This document shows, in pieces, positions 8,484-15,299 of a stretch of DNA of 38,611 bases; position 1 is the first letter of the stretch, and every line of letters starts with the position of its first letter. The translations under genes and the position numbers were made by a program. This stretch comes from Rhizobium sp. Root483D2 (GTDB lineage Bacteria > Pseudomonadota > Alphaproteobacteria > Rhizobiales > Rhizobiaceae). Location: NCBI RefSeq assembly GCF_001426685.1, contig NZ_LMFB01000001.1, positions 418,121-456,731 on the forward strand, given 5' to 3'. The notes below the pieces were generated by a model. That model searched no databases. It had not been told where the DNA came from and saw only the letters and a program-made list of their open reading frames with translations.

Positions 8484-9652
8484 CGGCTCTTTTGCCTTCG
8501 ATCGATTATACCGGCGAGATACGTCGCGCCCGCTCGCTTTTGTGGCTGATCATGGCGTCGCTCGCCATCCTCTTCGCCTGGTCGGCTTTTGCCGAGCTCG
8601 ACGAGGTCGCGATCGGCGAGGGCAAGGTCACGCCGGCCTCGAAGGGGCAGATCATCCAGAGCCTGGAAGGCGGTATCCTGGCGGAGCTTTCCGTGCGCGA
8701 AGGCGATATTGTCGAGGCAGGGCAGAATATCGCGACGCTCGATCCCGTCCTGGCGCGGGCTTCCATGGAAGAGGCGCTGGCCAAGATCGCTTCCCTCAAG
8801 GCAAGGGCGGCCCGCCTTGAAGCGGAAATGAACGATCAGACCGGCGTGACGTTTCCAGCCGACCTTCGCGAGGACATGCCGGTGGTGGAGCGCGAAAGGC
8901 AGCTCTTTGCCGCCAATCGCAGCGCGCTTGACGAAAACGTGGCCAATCTTCGCGAGCAGCTGCAACTGGCGCGCGACGAACTGGAAATTGCCGCGCCGCT
9001 TTTGAAGACCGGCGCTTCAAACCTGACCGAGGTGCTGCGCCTGCGGCAAAAGGTGGCCGAACTCTCGACGACGCTCGCATCCACCCAAAGCGAATATCGC
9101 GTTGCGCTGAAGGCCGATTTTGCCACGACCATGGCCGAGCTCGAACCGCTGTTGAAGGTCTGGGAAGGGCGCGCCGACCAGCTGCGCCGCACCGCCATCA
9201 CCTCGCCGGCGCGCGGTATCGTGAAGGATATCCGCATTTCCACCATCGGCGGTGTCATGGGTCCGGGCGGGGAACTGATGGAGATCGTGCCATTGGGGGA
9301 CCAGCTGCTGATCGAGGCGCGGCTCAGCCCGCGCGACATCGCTTTCATTCATCCCGGCCAGGCCGCAACGGTAAAGATCAGCGCCTATGATTCGGGCATC
9401 TACGGAACGCTGACGGCCAAGGTCGACCGGATTTCGCCGGATACGATCGAAGACAGCGTGAACAAGGGCAACTACTATTACCGTGTCTACGTGCTGACCG
9501 ACCAAGCCTATCTGGAAACCAAGGACGGCAAGCAACACCCGATCATGCCCGGCATGATGGCGACCGCCGAGATCAAAACCGGGCGCAATACGGTCATGAA
9601 CTATTTGCTGAAACCGCTGCACAAGGCTGGTGAAGCGATGCGGGAGCGGTAG
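8480..9652 (+). CDS. HlyD-family membrane fusion protein of the adhesin exporter
   Basis: This periplasmic adaptor (390 residues) bridges the ABC transporter and the TolC-like duct. The start ATG overlaps the transporter stop. It shows a short cytoplasmic N-terminus, one membrane helix (about 15-37), a biotinyl-lipoyl-like half around VTPASKGQIIQSLEGGIL, a long coiled coil rich in E, A, L and R (about 95-220), then the second lipoyl half and a beta-barrel. The family signature near the C-terminus is present: IMPGMMATAEIKTGRNTV, followed by YLLKPL. Length and layout are normal for HlyD/LapC/BapD. It closes the secretion operon. Confidence 0.93.
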   Translation: MTALLPSIDYTGEIRRARSLLWLIMASLAILFAWSAFAELDEVAIGEGKVTPASKGQIIQSLEGGILAELSVREGDIVEAGQNIATLDPVLARASMEEALAKIASLKARAARLEAEMNDQTGVTFPADLREDMPVVERERQLFAANRSALDENVANLREQLQLARDELEIAAPLLKTGASNLTEVLRLRQKVAELSTTLASTQSEYRVALKADFATTMAELEPLLKVWEGRADQLRRTAITSPARGIVKDIRISTIGGVMGPGGELMEIVPLGDQLLIEARLSPRDIAFIHPGQAATVKISAYDSGIYGTLTAKVDRISPDTIEDSVNKGNYYYRVYVLTDQAYLETKDGKQHPIMPGMMATAEIKTGRNTVMNYLLKPLHKAGEAMRER

Positions 9653-9953
9653 CGCTCGACACAGTCGGCAAAGTGCGGCCTCGCCACGCCGCTGAAATCT
9701 GCCCCAAATTCGCTTCGGACATTGAAAAATACACGGCCGCTGCTAAGACCGGGCCATGTGGAAAGCTAAAGATTTAACATTTATCACGATGGCCGCAGCG
9801 GGCCTGACCTGCGACCGGCACCCTTATTCAAAAGAATATTTTCTGAGGGAATTTTCTGCGGCTGTTCTTGCGCCCCATTCAAGCCCGGCGCAAGCGACGC
9901 GCCCTACCCTGTCCCGATCACCGGCATGATGCCGGGCATAAGGGGACAATGAC
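9653..9953 (+). other. Spacer after the secretion operon, with a palindrome
   Basis: No gene was seen. A 15-base palindrome CCGGCATGATGCCGG (9921-9935, 7-bp arms around one base) lies just before the ribosome site of the following small ORF and could be an operator. No U-tract terminator for the secretion operon was recognised. The stretch 9765-9850 is AT-rich and may hold a promoter, but no clear -35/-10 pair stands out. Confidence 0.35.
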
Positions 9954-10115
9954 ATGTCGAACATCACCGAATATTCCGCCGATACCAACGATGCAGCCAT
10001 CGCACTTTTCCTGCAGGACGAGAACGGCGACAAGCTGACCGACATTCTGGTGGACGCGCTGGACGAAGCCTTCCGGATCCTGCGCGATGAGCTGGGTTCC
10101 AGCGCGTTGAACTGA
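9954..10115 (+). CDS. Hypothetical 53-residue acidic protein
   Basis: ATG 9954 is preceded by AGGGGA (9941-9946) at a good distance, and TGA 10113-10115 ends the frame. The protein begins MSNITEYSADTNDAA and contains DENGDKLTDILVDALDEA, so it is acidic and probably helical, without a signal peptide or membrane segment. Codon use matches the neighbouring genes (third positions mostly G or C). A palindrome lies 19 bases upstream of the start, and a hairpin at 10184-10207 follows the stop, so it looks like a small monocistronic unit. I do not recognise the family. Confidence 0.5.
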   Translation: MSNITEYSADTNDAAIALFLQDENGDKLTDILVDALDEAFRILRDELGSSALN

Positions 10116-10183
10116 GCCAGCAGCGCTTTTCAGACACTCCCCGACGCACGCCTGTCGTGTTGCATCTGTATGATCTCCCTGTA

Positions 10184-10207
10184 CCGGGGCTCGATAACGA
10201 GCCCCGG
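10184..10207 (+). terminator. Hairpin terminator candidate without U-tract
   Basis: CCGGGGCTCG (10184-10193) and CGAGCCCCGG (10198-10207) form a perfect 10-bp GC-rich stem around the loop ATAA. It follows the 53-codon ORF by about 70 bases. No T-run follows, so termination would depend on the strong stem or on Rho. Confidence 0.5.
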
Positions 10208-10253
10208 CAAGATGGCTTCCATCACGGTCCGAGCCGGCGATTCCCTAACAAAG

Positions 10254-10270
10254 ATGGTTAATTTTTTAAC
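10254..10270 (+). promoter_or_regulatory. AT-rich palindrome with ATGGTTAA, possible regulator site
   Basis: GTTAATTTTTTAAC (10257-10270) is a palindrome with 5-bp arms. It overlaps ATGGTTAA, the reverse complement of TTAACCAT, which is known as a short CtrA-type recognition sequence in alphaproteobacteria. It lies about 70 bases before the 61-codon ORF at 10340. Short AT-rich words occur by chance, so this is only a candidate. Confidence 0.25.
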
Positions 10271-10339
10271 TATTTTACGGTTATCTGGGGAACGGTTCGG
10301 CGGGTTGACCGTTGATGCGAAAACCCGGGAGGACTTTCG

Positions 10340-10525
10340 ATGATCAATCTTCTCATGACAAAGCGCGACGAAGCCGACGATACCGGCACCTTTGCCGATG
10401 GCGCATTCGATGTGCCTGCCATCGACTTAAAGGCGTCACCACGCCGCATTCGCGGCCATGCCGCCCATCAGCGCGACTATGGCCGCAACCGCACGATCGA
10501 GCCGATCCCAGCCGGATTTGCCTGA
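10340..10525 (+). CDS. Hypothetical 61-residue protein
   Basis: ATG 10340 follows a strong ribosome site GGGAGGA (10328-10334), and the frame ends at TGA 10523-10525. The product starts MINLLMTKRDEADDTGTF and is polar, with a basic second half (SPRRIRGHAAHQRDYGRNR) ending in PIPAGFA. It has no signal peptide or membrane helix. I recognise no family. The ribosome site, codon use and the promoter-like AT-rich stretch upstream favour a real small gene. The alternative is a chance ORF. Confidence 0.45.
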   Translation: MINLLMTKRDEADDTGTFADGAFDVPAIDLKASPRRIRGHAAHQRDYGRNRTIEPIPAGFA

Positions 10526-10573
10526 GCCATCCAGCTGGACGTTTTCGCTTCAAGCTGAAGCAAGTGACCACAC

Positions 10574-11401
10574 TTAAGCGCGCGGCTTCAGCTTCATGTG
10601 ACGGTTGACGTCCTTGTAAAGCAGATAACGGAATTTTCCGGGGCCGCCTGCATAGCAAGCTTGCGGGCAGAACGCGCGAAGCCACATGTAATCACCGGCC
10701 TCGACCTCGACCCAATCCTGATTGAGCCTGTAGACCGCTTTGCCTTCCAGCACATAGAGCCCATGCTCCATGACATGGGTTTCAGCAAACGGGATAACCG
10801 CACCCGGCTCGAAGGTGACGATCGTCACATGCATGTCGTGGCGCAGGTCGTTCGGATCGACAAAACGCGTCGTCGCCCATTTGCCTTCGGTCCCTGCCAT
10901 CGGCGATGGCGCGATATCCGCTTCGTTGAGAAAAAGTGCGGTTGGCGCATCAAGCCCCTCGACGGCTTCATAGGCCTTGCGGATCCAATGAAACCGTACC
11001 GGCTGGCCGCTTGTGTTGCGCACCGACCATTGGCTTGCAGGCGGGATGAAGGCATAGCCGCCCGGGCGCAGCTGATGCGTGTTCCCATCGAGCGTCACGC
11101 TCAACTCGCCCTCGACGACGAACAGCACGCCTTCGGCGCCATCATCCAGCTCCGGCCGGTCGCTGCCGCCGCCGGGCGCGACTTCCATGATATATTGCGA
11201 GAAGGTTTCGGCGAAACCGGAGAGCGGCCGCGACAGGATCCAGAGCCGGGTGTTTTCCCAAAACGGCAGGAAGCTGGTGACGATATCCATCATCACGCCC
11301 TTGGGGATGATGGCATAGGCTTCGGTAAAGACGGCGCGGTCCGTCAGCAACTGGGTCTGCGCGGGCGCGCCGCCCTGCGGGGCATAATAAGTGCGGTTCA
11401 T
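10574..11401 (-). CDS. allE: (S)-ureidoglycine aminohydrolase, bicupin
   Basis: A cytoplasmic bicupin of 275 residues that converts (S)-ureidoglycine to (S)-ureidoglycolate and ammonia in the allantoin branch of purine breakdown (E. coli AllE/YlbA family, manganese-dependent). ATG 11401 starts MNRTYYAPQGGAP and has GGGAAG as ribosome site. The first cupin lies around GVLFVVEGELSVTLDG and the second around ETHVMEHGLYVLEGKAVY. The segments YMWLRAFCPQACYAGG and YLLYKDVNRHMKLKPRA are characteristic of this family, and the His and Glu ligands of the second cupin are present. It stands alone here: no other allantoin gene is visible, and neighbours on both sides are unrelated. An in-frame upstream extension to 11458 lacks a ribosome site. 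Confidence 0.88.
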   Translation of the reverse strand: MNRTYYAPQGGAPAQTQLLTDRAVFTEAYAIIPKGVMMDIVTSFLPFWENTRLWILSRPLSGFAETFSQYIMEVAPGGGSDRPELDDGAEGVLFVVEGELSVTLDGNTHQLRPGGYAFIPPASQWSVRNTSGQPVRFHWIRKAYEAVEGLDAPTALFLNEADIAPSPMAGTEGKWATTRFVDPNDLRHDMHVTIVTFEPGAVIPFAETHVMEHGLYVLEGKAVYRLNQDWVEVEAGDYMWLRAFCPQACYAGGPGKFRYLLYKDVNRHMKLKPRA

Positions 11402-11639
11402 CTGCTTCCCTGAACGTTCGAATGAGCAGCCATGACGGCGGCAGGAGCCATCAGACACAGGAAATCATTAGCGCAACCCAGCGCCCAGATCACGCGGCAA
11501 TTCCCTCCGATCTCTGGATTCAGTTTCACGTAGAAAGGGGAAATCAGCGAATACATCCACAACATGCGGCGCAGACCTTTTGCGCCTTGAGTACCGCTCT
11601 ATCTACCTTGCGACACAATATTGGCTGGAATGGAATTGC

Positions 11640-12374
11640 ATGGCGGAATTTTGGGGCACGGTGACGGAACTCTGGCGCTATCCGGTAAGCGCCCTGCGGG
11701 GCGAGCGCATCGATTGGGCGCCGCTGGATGCACATGGCGTCCTTCATGACCGTGGCTGGGGTCTGATCGACGCGGCCGGCAGTGTGGCATCGCCTGAAAC
11801 CGAGCGCCGGTGGCGTTTCGTGCCGGATATGATGGCGCGCATCGGGAAAGATGGCATGGAGATCAATACGGATGGCGCAATATGGCTGCCCGTCCCATCG
11901 GATGCGGCCAATGCTGCCGCCTCCCAACGCGCCGGGTTTCCGGTCATGTTTCGCCCCTTGGCTACCGCGATGAATGCAGCGAACACTGACCAGATCGCAC
12001 CGCGCTATGACCGGGGCCACCTGCATATCCTGACGACGGCGTCGCTGCTGAGCCTGGCAGAGCTGTTACCGCCAGACGTGCTCGCGGATGTCAGGCGCTT
12101 CCGGCCGAATATCGTCGTCGAAATGGACGAGGCCGGATCCGGCTTCCCCGACCGTCAACTGATCGGCAGGCAGCTTCGGATCGGCGACGCTCTGGTTTCT
12201 GTCAACGAGCCCTGCGAACGCTGTAGTTTTACAGCGCTTGCACAGGGCGACCTGCCCTTTGCTAAGGAGGTACTGCACACAATTGCGCGCCACGGCGGCG
12301 GCGGTTTCGGTATTCTCGCCGGTGTCGTCGAGGCGGCACCGATCAGGGAGGGCGACAGGGTCCGTGTTATTTGA
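11640..12374 (+). CDS. MOSC-domain protein with N-terminal beta-barrel
   Basis: 244 residues. The first 100 residues match the MOSC N-terminal beta-barrel domain (starts WGTVTELWRYPVSALRGER), and the C-terminal half is a MOSC domain, the fold of the molybdenum cofactor sulfurase tail. The conserved MOSC cysteine region reads VSVNEPCERCSFT, containing the expected Cys, and the end GDRVRVI is typical. Members include YcbX- and mARC-like proteins that bind molybdenum cofactor and reduce N-hydroxylated compounds. The substrate here cannot be told. ATG 11640 was chosen because homology begins with MAEFWGTV; an upstream TTG at 11580 adds a poorly conserved extension. It converges with the AI-2E-family gene and overlaps its end by 8 bp. 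Confidence 0.82.
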   Translation: MAEFWGTVTELWRYPVSALRGERIDWAPLDAHGVLHDRGWGLIDAAGSVASPETERRWRFVPDMMARIGKDGMEINTDGAIWLPVPSDAANAAASQRAGFPVMFRPLATAMNAANTDQIAPRYDRGHLHILTTASLLSLAELLPPDVLADVRRFRPNIVVEMDEAGSGFPDRQLIGRQLRIGDALVSVNEPCERCSFTALAQGDLPFAKEVLHTIARHGGGGFGILAGVVEAAPIREGDRVRVI

Positions 12375-13518
12375 TGATCGTGCTGGGCGGGGTTGGGGTC
12401 GTCACCTCGCGAAGCCACTCCCGCCAGATCGACACGAGCAGCGCCATCAGCACCGGCCCGACAAACAGGCCAAGGAAGCCCATGGTCTTGACGCCGCCGA
12501 CCAGTCCGAAAAATGTCGGCAGGAAGGGCAGCTTGATCGGACCGCCAACAAGCCTGGGGCGAAGCGTCTTGTCGACGATGAACAGTTCGACCGTTCCCCA
12601 GATGAACAGGGCAGCACCAGCCACCGGCGACCCGCTGGCCACCAGATAGATCGACACCAGCGTGAAACATAACGGCGCGCCGCCGGGGATAAGGGCCATT
12701 ATGCCGGTGATGATGCCAAGCGTGACCGGGGACGGAACCCCCGCCATCCAATAGGCGATCCCCAGGACGATGCCTTCGCCAATCGCGATAATGCCCATGC
12801 CGGTCACGGTCGAGCTGATGGTCAAGGGAACGATGCGCGACACCCGCTCCCAGCGCATCGGCAGGATCCGCTCGCCGAGATGATCGAGCTGGGTCACGAG
12901 CTTTTCTCCATCGCGATAGACGAAGAACAGCGTGATGAGCATGAACAGAAGCGTCAGCATCGATTGGAAAGCCGATGCGCCGACGACGAGCACGCCGCGA
13001 TAGATATTGCCGATATTGGACCCGCTGACGAGCTGCACCAGTTCGCCGAGCGCACCGGGATGGCCGACATATTTGCCCCATTGAACGCCCAGCCAGACGC
13101 CAAGACCGGGGATCTGCGTGAGCCAGACCGGCACAGGCGCGCCGGCTGCATTGGTCTCGATCGTCCAGACGGCCCAGTTATGGACCTCATCGACCGCATA
13201 GACGGCAGCAAGCGAGATCGGTGCGACGATGAATGATATCACTGCAATGATGGCAATGGTTGCGCCGATCGTCCGGTTACCGCCGATTGCGCCAAGCAGC
13301 CTGCGGTAGATCGGCCAGCTGGCAAAGCCGATAACGAGGGCGGCGAGCACCGGGACCAGAAAGCCGTGAAAGAAATAAACGCCTGCCAGGAGGACAAAGA
13401 CGAGAAGCCAGCGCGCAGCCGCAATCGGGCCGACGAGCGCCGAGCGTTCATAGGACGCGCGGCCGAAAAGCCGAGGTTCCGATGGCAATTGATCCCGATC
13501 ACGATTGCTCAGTTGCAA
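12367..13518 (-). CDS. AI-2E/PerM-family permease (UPF0118)
   Basis: An inner-membrane protein of 383 residues with about eight hydrophobic helices, including paired helices at the N-terminus (LLVFVLLAGVYFF) and a C-terminal cluster. It carries family motifs such as LFFVYRDGE in the middle and MALIPGGAPL plus a late FLGLFVGPVLMALL. The family includes TqsA (autoinducer-2 export) and sodium-proton antiporters, so the substrate is open. The start chosen is TTG 13518, preceded by GGAGGA with 7-base spacing; an in-frame TTG at 13533 has no such site. The 3' end overlaps the convergent MOSC gene by 8 bp. Confidence 0.82.
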   Translation of the reverse strand: MQLSNRDRDQLPSEPRLFGRASYERSALVGPIAAARWLLVFVLLAGVYFFHGFLVPVLAALVIGFASWPIYRRLLGAIGGNRTIGATIAIIAVISFIVAPISLAAVYAVDEVHNWAVWTIETNAAGAPVPVWLTQIPGLGVWLGVQWGKYVGHPGALGELVQLVSGSNIGNIYRGVLVVGASAFQSMLTLLFMLITLFFVYRDGEKLVTQLDHLGERILPMRWERVSRIVPLTISSTVTGMGIIAIGEGIVLGIAYWMAGVPSPVTLGIITGIMALIPGGAPLCFTLVSIYLVASGSPVAGAALFIWGTVELFIVDKTLRPRLVGGPIKLPFLPTFFGLVGGVKTMGFLGLFVGPVLMALLVSIWREWLREVTTPTPPSTIIK

Positions 13519-13704
13519 AAGGCGTTCCTCCAAGTGTCACACAAGATGACAGCAAAACCCACGGCTAGCCAGCATGTTTGCGTTGTGCATGGCAAACGCG
13601 TCAGCATGCGGCATAGGTAAGTATGGCCGTAGGGTCAACACAAGCGGATGACAAACGATTGTCAAAGGTGACGATCAACGGTCAAATGCGGCATCATGCC
13701 ACTT

Positions 13705-14907
13705 TCAGGCCGCTGTCTTCTTCGACCGGTCGAGGAAGACAGACGACAGGAAGATGCCGATACCGGCCACTGCCATCATCGCGCCGACGAGGCCGGTCGA
13801 TGTCCAGCCGTAACCGGCGGCAATGGAAAGGCCGCCAAGCCAGGCGCCAAGCGCATTGGCGAGATTGAAGGCGGAATGGCTGAGCGCCGCCGCCAGTGTC
13901 TGTGCCTTGCCGGCCACATCCATCAGCCGCATCTGGATGCCCGGCACGACGGCAAAACCGCCGCCGATCAGGAGAACGTTGATGACCGCCATCCAGGGTG
14001 TGTTCATGGTGAAATAGAACAGCACATAGGCGAACAGATTGAAGACCAGCGCAATGCCGATGGCCGGCATCAGCCGCCAGTCGGCCAGACGCGAGCCGGC
14101 GATATTGCCGAGGATCATTCCGGCGCCGAAAACCGATAGCAGGATCGGCACAGTTCCAAGCGACACGCGTGCGACCTCGGTCAAGGCTGGGGTGATGTAG
14201 CTGAAGACCGAGAACATGCCGCCACAGCCGATTGCGCAGATGCCAAGCGTCAGCCAGACCTGGGATTTGCCAAGGGCGCCGAGCTCCGTCAGCGGCGATG
14301 CTGACGGGTTGCGCCGGTCCTTCGGCACATAAAACCATGTCAGGACAACGGTCAGCACGCTGATGGCGCCGACGATGGCAAAGGCTGCGCGCCAGCCGAG
14401 CGCCTGACCGAACCAGGCCGCAAGTGGCGTTCCGACCAAGGTCGCGACGGTCAGACCCATCATGACGCGGCCGATGGCGCGCGCACGCTGATGCGACGCG
14501 GCCATGCCAGCGGCTACCAGGGCCGCAACGCCGAAATAGGCACCATGCGGCAGGCCTGCGAGAAAGCGGGCGGCGACCAGAAGACCGAAACTCCCGGCGG
14601 CGGCACTGGCCAGATTGCCGAGCGCAAACAGGCTCATCAGTGCCAGAAGCATGTTATGCCTCGAATACCGCGCGGCAAGCACTGCAATGAGCGGCGCGCC
14701 GACGACAACGCCGATCGCATAGGCGCTGATCACGTGGCCGGCATAGGGAACCGAGACCGAAAGATCACCGGCCACCTGCGGCAAAAGCCCCATAATGGCA
14801 AATTCGCCGGTGCCAATGCCGAAGCCGCCGACGGCCAGGGCCAGTTCTGCGCTGGACATGCCGCCCCAGCGGGCGGCCGGAATGGAAGAAAGAGCATCGT
14901 CTGACAT
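13705..14907 (-). CDS. MFS transporter, DHA1 drug/sugar-efflux family
   Basis: 400 residues with about twelve membrane helices. The MFS loop 2-3 motif appears as LAARYSRHNMLL, and helix 1 has the family phrase GTGEFAIMGLLPQVA typical of the AraJ/NepI/YdhP branch of DHA1 efflux pumps (arabinose polymers, nucleosides or drugs). ATG 14907 gives MSDDALSSIPAARWGG, a normal short cytoplasmic N-terminus. The gene is transcribed away from fadD and shares a 392-bp intergenic region with it. The substrate is unknown, and nothing links it functionally to its neighbours. Confidence 0.85.
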   Translation of the reverse strand: MSDDALSSIPAARWGGMSSAELALAVGGFGIGTGEFAIMGLLPQVAGDLSVSVPYAGHVISAYAIGVVVGAPLIAVLAARYSRHNMLLALMSLFALGNLASAAAGSFGLLVAARFLAGLPHGAYFGVAALVAAGMAASHQRARAIGRVMMGLTVATLVGTPLAAWFGQALGWRAAFAIVGAISVLTVVLTWFYVPKDRRNPSASPLTELGALGKSQVWLTLGICAIGCGGMFSVFSYITPALTEVARVSLGTVPILLSVFGAGMILGNIAGSRLADWRLMPAIGIALVFNLFAYVLFYFTMNTPWMAVINVLLIGGGFAVVPGIQMRLMDVAGKAQTLAAALSHSAFNLANALGAWLGGLSIAAGYGWTSTGLVGAMMAVAGIGIFLSSVFLDRSKKTAA

Positions 14908-15299
14908 GGGAAGACCTGCCTGGAGCCGCATCGGCCCAAAGGATTTTCGTTCTGAAATGGGAGGCCAAGGCCGATTTGGGAGGAGGATCTTGGCGGTATT
15001 GCAACGCAATATACCTTTTCGCGCTTGCTCGCAAAGGGATTGATGCGGAGGGATACCGCAAAATCTGGCCGCAGGCGCGCTGCGTATTGACGTTTACGTC
15101 AAGGTTATATAATTCGGAATAGTCTTGATGGCGTGCAGCAAAAGCCCCATCTTGATCGGGCGAAGGATCTGGAGGGATTGTTTCGCGCCTACGCACAGGC
15201 CTGCCGGAGACATGTTCGGACAGGGTTGTTCATGGACAAGGGAGAGACGGTGCGCTTTGTTTTCGTGGCGCAGCGCCGGACCGATGAGGGAGAGAGACG
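14908..15299. promoter_or_regulatory. Divergent promoter region between MFS gene and fadD
   Basis: No gene is supported in this 392-bp spacer. On the plus strand a -35-like TTGACG (15087-15092) and -10-like TATAAT (15108-15113) are 15 bases apart, short of ideal. If used, they give fadD a leader of about 180 nt. On the minus strand a TATATT near 15008 could serve the MFS gene. Short open frames in the leader (for example from ATG 15128) have no ribosome site and are not called. Confidence 0.45.
15087..15102 (+). promoter_or_regulatory. Perfect palindromic operator at the putative fadD -35
   Basis: TTGACGTTTACGTCAA has 6-bp arms (TTGACG/CGTCAA) around TTTA and overlaps the only -35-like element before fadD, so a bound regulator would block transcription. 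From memory the ACGT-spaced palindrome resembles binding motifs reported for MerR-type LiuR and similar regulators of fatty-acid and branched-chain amino-acid catabolism in proteobacteria. The identity of the regulator is inference; the palindrome is directly visible. Confidence 0.55.
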
